A stretch of DNA of 13,967 nucleotides, from contig SFNW01000041.1 of assembly GCA_004554105.1 (NCBI GenBank), positions 1-13,967 of the forward strand, written 5' to 3'. Shown in pieces: positions 1 to 5,493 of the stretch. A program made the position numbers and the translations under genes. The notes beneath the pieces were generated by a model. It saw only the letters and a list, made by a program, of their open reading frames with translations. It was not told where the DNA came from and made no database searches. Numbering within the stretch: position 1 is the stretch's first letter; the number at the start of each line of letters is the position of its first letter. The stretch comes from Clostridiales bacterium (GTDB lineage: Bacteria > Bacillota > Clostridia > Oscillospirales > CAG-272).

Positions 1-7
1 AAACTTG

Positions 8-47
8 AAAAAAGCATCCGCTCAGGTGATCCGAACGGATGCTTTTT
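8..47. terminator. Bidirectional intrinsic terminator
   Basis: The arms GCATCCG (14-20) and CGGATGC (36-42) pair perfectly and are extended by an A-run on the left and a T-run on the right; the loop is 15 bases. On the plus strand the stem runs into TTTTTCTTTT, and on the minus strand into TTTTTTCAAGTTT, so it can work in both directions. It lies about 75 bases beyond the pyrR stop and probably ends the leftward transcripts. Confidence 0.8.
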
Positions 48-71
48 CTTTTAAAGTTTTTTGAAAGGGGC

Positions 72-107
72 GCGGGGGAAACTTTTGTACACAAAAGTTT
101 CCCCCGC
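72..107. repeat. 17-bp near-perfect palindrome downstream of pyrR
   Basis: Two 17-base arms (72-88 and 91-107) are exact reverse complements around a 2-base centre. The arm is GC-rich outside and AT-rich inside (GCGGGGG-AAACTTTTGT). It starts 13 bases beyond the pyrR stop but has no T-run on the minus strand, so it does not look like a standard terminator. The flank TTTGAAAGGGGCG (61-72 region) resembles the flank of the repeat near 10280, which suggests a dispersed palindromic element. Confidence 0.75.
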
Positions 108-120
108 CTATTCTTTCTTT

Positions 121-666
121 CTATTCCTTTATCGTCACCTTGTCCTCGCCGTCAACTTCAATCAAGCTGACCGAAATCAGCTCGCTGTGGCGGGTGGGGA
201 CGTTTTTGCCCACATAGTCGGGACGGAACGGCAGTTCACGCAGACCGCGGTCAACGAGGACGGCAAGCTGTACGGTACGCGGTCTGCCGAGGTGAAAGAC
301 CGCCTCCAAGGCGGCGCGCACGGTGCGACCGGTGAAAATCACGTCGTCGACAAGGACGACGTCCATGCCGCCGAGGTTGAAATCGACGCGCGTCGCATTG
401 AGAACAGGCTGCTCGCTGCGCTCGGTGAGGTCGTCGCGATAAAAGGTGATGTCCACCTCGCCGACGGCGGGCGCTTTACCCTCGATTTGCTCCATTTTCT
501 TTGCGATGCGCTCGGCGAGCGGTACGCCGCGGCGGCGAATGCCGATGAGCGCAACATTGTCCGCGCCGCGATTGTGCTCGAGAATTTCATGCGCAATGCG
601 CGTCAACGCGCGGGACAGCGCCGCTTCGTCCATAATGGTCGCTTTGACTTGCTTTTCGGATTTCAT
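121..666 (-). CDS. pyrR: Bifunctional pyr operon regulator / uracil phosphoribosyltransferase PyrR
   Basis: Encodes a 181-residue cytoplasmic PyrR. In this family the protein binds pyr mRNA leaders in response to UMP/UTP to promote attenuation, and also has uracil phosphoribosyltransferase activity (uracil + PRPP to UMP + PPi). The type I PRTase PRPP loop VVLVDDVIFTGRT is at residues 103-115. FYRDDLT (75-81) and LVDRGLRELPFRPDYVGKN (137-155) are PyrR hallmarks; many homologues have His where this one has Leu in the RGxRELP segment. Length is normal. The ATG has GGGAGGA about 6 bases upstream. No other pyrimidine gene is in the window, so it probably acts in trans on distant pyr genes. I saw no clear PyrR-binding loop in its own leader. 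A terminator follows downstream. Confidence 0.96.
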   Translation of the reverse strand: MKSEKQVKATIMDEAALSRALTRIAHEILEHNRGADNVALIGIRRRGVPLAERIAKKMEQIEGKAPAVGEVDITFYRDDLTERSEQPVLNATRVDFNLGGMDVVLVDDVIFTGRTVRAALEAVFHLGRPRTVQLAVLVDRGLRELPFRPDYVGKNVPTRHSELISVSLIEVDGEDKVTIKE

Positions 667-694
667 AAAATCCTCCCGAAATTCATGTTGAAAT

Positions 695-724
695 GCGGGC
701 GGATCCGGAATCCGCCCCTACGGG
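695..724 (+). repeat. Type A intergenic palindromic repeat, copy 1
   Basis: The core GGCGGAT-CCGG-AATCCGCC forms a hairpin and is followed by CCTACGGG. Related copies are at 2960-2989 (same strand, centre ATGG instead of CCGG) and at 12944-12971 (opposite strand). All copies are intergenic. Confidence 0.8.
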
Positions 725-768
725 CAAACGCGCCGTTTGCAAAACGCCTTCAGTCAGCGGCGGTGACA

Positions 769-846
769 GCTCCCTCGGGGAGGGAGCCGCCGATGCGAAC
801 AATCTATAGCCTCCCTCGCTGAGGGAGGTGGCGCGGCGATGCCGCG
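769..846. repeat. Cluster of three tandem hairpins (type C repeat)
   Basis: Three perfect stem-loops lie in 78 bases: GCTCCCTC/GAGGGAGC (769-776 with 780-787), CCTCCCTC/GAGGGAGG (810-817 with 821-828) and CGCGGC/GCCGCG (832-837 with 841-846). Each loop is 3 bases. The first two stems are near copies of each other. The layout resembles REP/MITE-like elements scattered in Clostridia genomes; that family assignment is from memory. Confidence 0.7.
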
Positions 847-878
847 ACGGAAGGAGTCTTCGTTCGCCGGTAAATAGG

Positions 879-908
879 AAAATACTCTGTGATAAACATT
901 CGTGTAAA
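879..908 (-). promoter_or_regulatory. Possible sigma-A promoter for pyrR
   Basis: On the minus strand TTTACA (903-908, 5 of 6 to the -35 consensus) is followed after 18 bases by TATTTT (879-884, 4 of 6 to the -10). It lies in the AT-richer segment between repeats, about 210 bases before the pyrR ATG, so the leader would include the hairpin cluster. Weak without transcript data. Confidence 0.3.
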
Positions 909-929
909 GGATTTGCACGGCATAGACGC

Positions 930-954
930 GGCGGGAGCAAGCCCCCGCCCTACG
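930..954 (+). repeat. Type B 25-base intergenic repeat, copy 1
   Basis: This segment (GGCGGGAGC...GCCCTACG) is the exact reverse complement of 10292-10316 and 12903-12927. Each copy can form a GGCGGG/CCCGCC stem. A split version lies at 3026-3036 and 3121-3132. Confidence 0.88.
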
Positions 955-1017
955 AGGAACAAAACGCGCGAGGAATAACGAAGTCCTGCGCAATTTTACA
1001 CAAACACAGCGTTTGCC

Positions 1018-1587
1018 TTACGGCTGTATGTACTTCCAATACGACTTTAAATAATCCACGCCCGAAATCACCGTGACAAGCGACATCGCCGCCATCATCA
1101 CATAGCTGACGACATTGCCGGTCGGCAAAACGCTCTGCCATGCGGGCTCGAGCAGAATCAGCAAAATCGCGGCAATCTGCGTGCAGGTCTTGACTTTACC
1201 GATCATTTTTGCCGCGATGACCTCGCCCGACTTGCCCGCAACGACAAGGCGCATCGAGGTGACCGCAAGCTCGCGGAAAATCACGATAAACGCCGCCCAG
1301 ACAAACCAGGGGCGAATGGCGTCAAAACGGCAGAGAATGCCGAGCATCGCGCCGAAAACCATCAGCTTGTCGGCGAGCGGGTCCATAAATTTGCCGAAAT
1401 CGGTAATCAGTCCGCGGCTGCGTGCAATCTTGCCGTCGAGCATATCGGTAAACGACGCGATGCCGAAGATTGCCGCGCCGCCGATGCAGGCGACATAGAG
1501 ATTTTCGGGCAGCGTGATGAGCGCAAGAAAGACCGGCACGAGCACACAGCGCAGCATTGTGAGTTTGTTCGGAAGATTCAGTTTCAT
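1018..1587 (-). CDS. pgsA: CDP-diacylglycerol-glycerol-3-phosphate 3-phosphatidyltransferase
   Basis: A 189-residue integral membrane enzyme that transfers the phosphatidyl group of CDP-diacylglycerol to glycerol-3-phosphate, the committed step toward phosphatidylglycerol and cardiolipin. The full CDP-alcohol phosphatidyltransferase signature D(x)2DG(x)2AR(x)8G(x)3D(x)3D is present: D48, D51, G52, A55, R56, G65, D69 and D73. Several hydrophobic membrane segments surround it (about 12-27, 31-46, 75-87, 93-110, 135-150 and 160-175). I chose the ATG at 1587 because AAAGGA lies 7 bases upstream; an in-frame TTG two codons earlier sits almost on that site. It begins 15 bases after the rimO stop and is surely cotranscribed with rimO, a common pairing in Firmicutes. 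Homology cannot fully separate it from related synthases, but length and neighbours favour PgsA. Confidence 0.95.
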   Translation of the reverse strand: MKLNLPNKLTMLRCVLVPVFLALITLPENLYVACIGGAAIFGIASFTDMLDGKIARSRGLITDFGKFMDPLADKLMVFGAMLGILCRFDAIRPWFVWAAFIVIFRELAVTSMRLVVAGKSGEVIAAKMIGKVKTCTQIAAILLILLEPAWQSVLPTGNVVSYVMMAAMSLVTVISGVDYLKSYWKYIQP

Positions 1588-1602
1588 ACGCAAATCCTTT
1601 CC

Positions 1603-2925
1603 TCAGTCAACGGCTTCGCCGAATAAATCGTAATCAAGCGCCTTGGTGATTTTCACCTTGACAAAGACCCCCTCGGGCAGTTTCTTTTTCGAGCTGAAAT
1701 AGACCTTGCCGTCCACGTCGGGCGCGTCGGCGCGGCTTCTGCCGAACTGCACGCCGGCAACCGGATCATAGCCCTCACAGAGCACTTCGACCGTCTCGCC
1801 GATTTTTTCTTTCAGTTTTTCCTCGGAGACCGCAAGCTGTACGCGCATCAGCGTGTCGTAGCGGTCCTGCTTGACCTGCTCGTCGATTTGGTCGGGGAAG
1901 TCCGCCGCCGCCGTCCCCTCCTCGGGCGAGAAGGTGAACGCGCCGAAGCGGTCGAACTTTTCTTCTTTGACGAATTCGCACAGCTGTGCAAATTCCTCCT
2001 CGGTCTCGCCGGGAAAGCCGACGATTGCCGTCGTGCGCAGCGTGACATCGGGGATTTCCCGACGAATTTTTTGCACCGCTTCGCGAATGACGGCGCTGTC
2101 GCCGTGGCGATTCATGCGTTCGAGAACGCGGTCGTTGATATGCTGTACGGGCAGGTCGACATAGCTGCAGACGCGGTCGTTGTCGCGAATGACGGCGACC
2201 AGCTCGTCGGTGATTTTGTCGGGATAGAGATAGAGCAGACGAATCCACGGAATCGCTGTTTCCTTCAAAATTGCCTCGACCAGCTCGGGCAGCATATATT
2301 TGCCGTACAAATCCAAGCCGTAGCGCGAGGTGTCCTGCGCAATGAGGTTGAGCTCCTTCACGCCGAGTGCTTCAAGCGACTTTGCCTCGGCGACGACGTC
2401 CTCCATTTTCCGCGAGCGCATTTTGCCGCGAATCAGCGGAATCGCACAGTAGGTGCAGCGGTTGTCGCAGCCCTCGGCGATTTTGAGATATGCCGTATAG
2501 GGCGGCGTGGTGACGATGCGCTCGCCGCCGAGCGGGGCGGCGTTTTTGTCCTCAAACGACGAATATTTTTCACCGCGCAAAACGGCTTCGACCGCCTCGG
2601 CAATCTTGTGATACGAGCCTGTGCCGAGCACGGCGTCGACCTCGGGCATTTCTTTCAGCACCTCGTCGCGATAGCGTTCGACAAGGCAGCCGGTGGCGAT
2701 GATGCCTTTCAGCGAGCGGTTTTTCTTGAGCCAGGCGACGTCGAGAATGTTCTCGATTGCCTCCTCCTTGGCACTCTGAATAAAGCCGCAGGTGTTGACG
2801 ACGATGATGTCCGCCTCGGTTTCGTCGGGCGTGATTTGATAGCCCGCGTCGGCGAGGATTTTCAGCATAACCTCGGTGTCCACGAGATTTTTGGAACAGC
2901 CGAGCGAAACAAATCCGATTTTCAT
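1603..2925 (-). CDS. rimO: Ribosomal protein S12 methylthiotransferase RimO
   Basis: A 440-residue radical SAM methylthiotransferase that, by family, adds a beta-methylthio group to a conserved Asp of ribosomal protein S12. The N-terminal UPF0004 domain has its three cluster cysteines C10, C46 and C80 (in LGCSKN, NTCGF and ATGCL). The radical SAM motif CxxxCxxC is C153, C157 and C160, followed by AIPLIRGKMRSR. A TRAM-like domain occupies about residues 375-440. The LGCSKNLVDTE start and EGCDNRCTYC motif fit RimO better than the tRNA enzymes MiaB or MtaB. The ATG at 2925 has GGAG about 11 bases upstream. pgsA follows 15 bases after the stop; a repeat-filled gap of 213 bases separates it from recX. 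Confidence 0.96.
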   Translation of the reverse strand: MKIGFVSLGCSKNLVDTEVMLKILADAGYQITPDETEADIIVVNTCGFIQSAKEEAIENILDVAWLKKNRSLKGIIATGCLVERYRDEVLKEMPEVDAVLGTGSYHKIAEAVEAVLRGEKYSSFEDKNAAPLGGERIVTTPPYTAYLKIAEGCDNRCTYCAIPLIRGKMRSRKMEDVVAEAKSLEALGVKELNLIAQDTSRYGLDLYGKYMLPELVEAILKETAIPWIRLLYLYPDKITDELVAVIRDNDRVCSYVDLPVQHINDRVLERMNRHGDSAVIREAVQKIRREIPDVTLRTTAIVGFPGETEEEFAQLCEFVKEEKFDRFGAFTFSPEEGTAAADFPDQIDEQVKQDRYDTLMRVQLAVSEEKLKEKIGETVEVLCEGYDPVAGVQFGRSRADAPDVDGKVYFSSKKKLPEGVFVKVKITKALDYDLFGEAVD

Positions 2926-2959
2926 GGGTTGGAATCTCCGGGTAAAAGAATAGGGTTGC

Positions 2960-2989
2960 GCGGGCGGATATGGAATCCGCCCCTACGGG
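2960..2989 (+). repeat. Type A intergenic palindromic repeat, copy 2
   Basis: Matches copy 1 at 695-724 except in the centre of the hairpin, and is followed by the same CCTACGGG tail. It lies in the recX-rimO gap, just upstream of the rimO ribosome binding site. Confidence 0.8.
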
Positions 2990-3025
2990 AGGGTAGGCAG
3001 GTTTTTGCAAAGCGGGGCGTTCGGC

Positions 3026-3132
3026 GGCGGGAGCAAAAAGCCCCGCGAACCTTCGGTTCGCCGGAGTTTTTCTTCGTCGGCTGAACACCGACGATTTCGC
3101 GGTGCGAAACCGAAAAACATCCCCGCCCTACG
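3026..3132. repeat. Split type B repeat enclosing three hairpins
   Basis: GGCGGGAGCAA (3026-3036) matches the left half of the type B repeat and CCCCGCCCTACG (3121-3132) matches its right half. Between them are three consecutive perfect stem-loops: GCGAACC/GGTTCGC (3045-3061), CGTCGG/CCGACG (3075-3093) and TTTCGC/GCGAAA (3095-3109). It looks like a composite element, either an insertion into a type B repeat or a longer parent form. Confidence 0.6.
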
Positions 3133-3138
3133 ACATTT

Positions 3139-3786
3139 TCAAAATCCCTGCTTATACAGGGCGGCGCGCATGATTTGCGCCTCGTTAGGCGTTTCGGGCT
3201 TGGTTTTGCCGAACTTTTTTTCAAGAAAGGCACGCTTTAAGCGCAAAACTTTCTCTTCGTCAAGCGTCTCGGCAAGCGCCTTTCGCACGGCGTCGCCCGA
3301 ATAGCCCTTGGCGGCAAGCGAAGCGTGAATTTTGCGCGGACCGTACAGATTTTTTTCGGCAAGCGTGCGGATATAGCTTGCAATCTGCCAGTCCTCGTCG
3401 ATATAGCCGCGCGCGTATGCAGTCTCGACCGCAAACCTTGCGTCCGCGTCGGGAATGCGGCGTGCGCGGAGCTTTTCGTAAAGTTTTTTCCGACTGCATT
3501 GCCCCGCCGAAAGCAAACGGTAGGCGGCGCGAAGCGCCGTATAGCGTCCGGCGGCGTCGGAAAGCGTTTGAAACGCTTCCTCATCAAGTCCGCCGCGCAT
3601 CACGCCGAGCGATAGAAAATCGTCTGCCGACAGCGTCAGCGTCCTTTTCTCTTCGCCGTCCGAAAAGCCGGTCAGCGTCAGCCGAACGCCGTCGCCGCCG
3701 TCGACCGAAGTCAGACGGACGATTTCGCAGTAAAAATCAGGAGTCAAGGTCGAAATCGCGGACGTCGAATTCTTCTTCCAGTTCAA
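3139..3786 (-). CDS. recX: Regulatory protein RecX
   Basis: A predicted 215-residue RecX. In other bacteria RecX binds RecA-DNA filaments and modulates RecA recombinase and ATPase activity. The sequence shows the family's repeated three-helix units: SRKKLYEKLRARRIPDADA with AYARGYIDEDWQIASYI, then GPRKIHASLAAKGYSGDAV. Position directly after recA supports the call. No ATG exists near the 5' end. The TTG at 3786 has GGAGG 6 bases upstream but lies inside recA, giving a 50-base overlap. A TTG at 3747, which would give 202 residues, matches the usual short RecX N-terminus better but lacks a visible ribosome binding site. Either start implies translational coupling to recA. Confidence 0.9.
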   Translation of the reverse strand: MNWKKNSTSAISTLTPDFYCEIVRLTSVDGGDGVRLTLTGFSDGEEKRTLTLSADDFLSLGVMRGGLDEEAFQTLSDAAGRYTALRAAYRLLSAGQCSRKKLYEKLRARRIPDADARFAVETAYARGYIDEDWQIASYIRTLAEKNLYGPRKIHASLAAKGYSGDAVRKALAETLDEEKVLRLKRAFLEKKFGKTKPETPNEAQIMRAALYKQGF

Positions 3787-4852
3787 ACGCCGCCTCCGGC
3801 TCCTCTTCGAGCAGCTCGGGCTTAGCGGTGCCGCGCACCTTTGCCTCGATTTCGGCGGCGACTGCCGGATTCGTTTCGAGGAATTTGCGCGCGTTGTCCT
3901 TGCCCTGTCCGATGCGGTCGCCGTTATACGAGAACCACGAGCCGCTCTTCTTGATGATGTCGAGTTTTTCGCCGAGCTCCAGCAGCTCGCTGTCCTTGGA
4001 AATGCCCTTGCCGAACAGAATGTCGAATTCCGCCGTGCGGAAGGGCGAGGAAACCTTGTTTTTGACCACCTTGACCTTGACGTGGTTGCCGTAAATCTCG
4101 CCGTTTGCGAGTTTGAGCGCCTCTTTTTTGCGCACGTCGATGCGCACCGAAGCGTAATATTTCAGCGCGTTGCCGCCGCTGGTGACCTCGGGCGAGCCGT
4201 ACATGACGCCGACCTTGTCGCGAAGCTGGTTGATAAAGACGACGACGCAGTTGTTCTTCGAGATGATGCCCGAGAGCTTGCGCATCGCCTGCGACATCAG
4301 TCTCGCCTGCAGACCGACGTGCGACGCGCCCATGTCGCCGTCGATTTCCTGTCTGGGAACGAGCGCGGCAACCGAGTCGATGACGATGACGTCGATAGCA
4401 CCCGAGCGCGCGAGCGCCTCGGCAATCGAAAGCGCGTCCTCGCCGCAGTCGGGCTGCGAAACGAGCAAATCATTGATATTGACGCCGAGTTTCTTTGCAT
4501 AGCGCGGGTCAAGCGCGTGCTCCGCGTCGATAAACGCCGCCTCGCCGCCGGCTTTCTGCGCCTCGGCGATGATATGCAGGGCAACCGTGGTTTTACCCGA
4601 CGACTCGGGACCGTAAATCTCGACAATGCGTCCGCGCGGCACGCCGCCGACGCCGAGCGCAAGGTCGAGCGAAATCGAGCCGGTCGAAATCGCTTCGACT
4701 TCCATGTCAAGCCCCTCGCCGAGCTTCATGATCGCGCCCTTGCCGAAGCCTTTTTCAATCTGCGTCAGCGCGGTTTCAAGCGCTTTCTGCTTATCGGCGA
4801 CCTGTTCCTCGCCGTCCGCGGGCTTTGCCGCTTTTTTCTTCGTTACTGCCAT
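3737..4852 (-). CDS. recA: Recombinase RecA
   Basis: A 371-residue RecA: ATP-dependent strand-exchange protein of homologous recombination and, in bacteria with LexA, co-protease in the SOS response. The Walker A is GPESSGKT (81-88). The catalytic glutamate is E111 in FIDAEHALDP and the Walker B is VIVIDS (155-160). FINQLRDKVGVMYGSPEVTSGG carries the L2/DNA-binding region. There is a lysine-rich N-terminal extension (KKKAAK) and an acidic C-terminal tail. I chose the ATG at 4852 because GGAG is 8 bases upstream; an in-frame TTG five codons earlier has no such site. It starts 38 bases after the lipoprotein gene, with no visible promoter or LexA box in that space, so it is probably read from upstream. 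recX overlaps its 3' end. Confidence 0.98.
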   Translation of the reverse strand: MAVTKKKAAKPADGEEQVADKQKALETALTQIEKGFGKGAIMKLGEGLDMEVEAISTGSISLDLALGVGGVPRGRIVEIYGPESSGKTTVALHIIAEAQKAGGEAAFIDAEHALDPRYAKKLGVNINDLLVSQPDCGEDALSIAEALARSGAIDVIVIDSVAALVPRQEIDGDMGASHVGLQARLMSQAMRKLSGIISKNNCVVVFINQLRDKVGVMYGSPEVTSGGNALKYYASVRIDVRKKEALKLANGEIYGNHVKVKVVKNKVSSPFRTAEFDILFGKGISKDSELLELGEKLDIIKKSGSWFSYNGDRIGQGKDNARKFLETNPAVAAEIEAKVRGTAKPELLEEEPEAAFELEEEFDVRDFDLDS

Positions 4853-4890
4853 GGCTTTCTCCGTCAATTTTTATGGAAGTTTTTCGGTTT

Positions 4891-5493
4891 TTAGTAAGTG
4901 GGACTGTCGAGCCTATAGGACACTGCGCCGGTCTCGTCTGTCGTGCGGACGATTATCAGTTCAATCGTCGCATGATTGCCGTCCCCGTCGGTCGTCTCAA
5001 CGCTGACCGTTGCGCGCGTGCGATTTGCCTTTTTCAATTTCAGCGTTTCAAAGTCAAAGCTCCGCTCGGCAAGGTCGTAAACCGTCGAGCGCACCGACTG
5101 CATCAGCCCAAGCTCGCCCTCCGCGTAGCGCGGAGGCGTCACGGCGTCCTCGTTTGCCAGTCCGTCAAACGCGGACGCATAGAGAATGTGACTGTATTCG
5201 GGCGTAAAGACTTCCTCGGTCGCTTCTTTGATTTGCTCAATCGAATAAAAGCCGTAGTACTCGCTGTCGACGTAGTAATACCCGTTTTCGGGCAGCGATG
5301 CGCTCCCCTCGGGCGGAAACCCGTCGCCGAAATAGATTTCGTTGAGTTCTTTTGACTTTTCCACAAGCGTGGGTAAAACCTCGGCGACTTCGGCTTTGGT
5401 GATTTTCCGCGCGCCCGAGCAGGCGCAAAGTGCCGCCGTGAGTAAAAGCAGGACTGCCGCAAGCGCGGCGCGCTTAAATCTCGCTGTTTTCAT
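4891..5493 (-). CDS. Uncharacterised lipoprotein between gyrA and recA
   Basis: A 200-residue predicted secreted lipoprotein that I do not recognise with confidence. Residues 1-25 form a signal peptide: basic start MKTARFKR, hydrophobic core AALAAVLLLLTAAL, and lipobox LCAC, giving Cys25 as the likely lipidated residue. Cys at lipobox position -2 is less usual. The mature part has a helical segment (EVLPTLVEKSKELNEIYFG), an aromatic stretch rich in Tyr (YYYVDSEYYGFYS), and a C-terminal part that looks beta-rich. The pattern weakly recalls IseA-like or NTF2-like small extracytoplasmic domains, but I would not assign either. The ATG at 5493 has GGAG about 8 bases upstream and lies inside gyrA (20-base overlap), so translation is coupled to gyrase. 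recA follows 38 bases later. Confidence 0.85.
   Translation of the reverse strand: MKTARFKRAALAAVLLLLTAALCACSGARKITKAEVAEVLPTLVEKSKELNEIYFGDGFPPEGSASLPENGYYYVDSEYYGFYSIEQIKEATEEVFTPEYSHILYASAFDGLANEDAVTPPRYAEGELGLMQSVRSTVYDLAERSFDFETLKLKKANRTRATVSVETTDGDGNHATIELIIVRTTDETGAVSYRLDSPTY

Larger units (their letters stand above)
667..1017. other. 351-base non-coding gap between pgsA and pyrR, filled with repeats
   Basis: No credible gene lies here. From left to right the gap holds the pyrR ribosome binding site, a type A palindromic repeat (695-724), a cluster of three small hairpins (769-846), a short AT-richer segment with a possible pyrR promoter (879-908), a type B repeat (930-954), and the end of pgsA. 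The size and repeat content suggest that pyrR is a transcription unit separate from rimO-pgsA. Confidence 0.7.

Noticed and set aside
695..954. CRISPR array or tRNA-like structures in the pgsA-pyrR gap
   Set aside because: The repeats are of different types, are not evenly spaced and also occur in other gaps; no cloverleaf with conserved tRNA bases is visible.
3047..3059. GAAC...GTTC inverted repeat resembling a Firmicutes LexA (SOS) box near recX
   Set aside because: The spacer is 5 bases instead of 4, it is part of a perfect 7-bp hairpin in an intergenic repeat, and it lies after recX rather than before recA.
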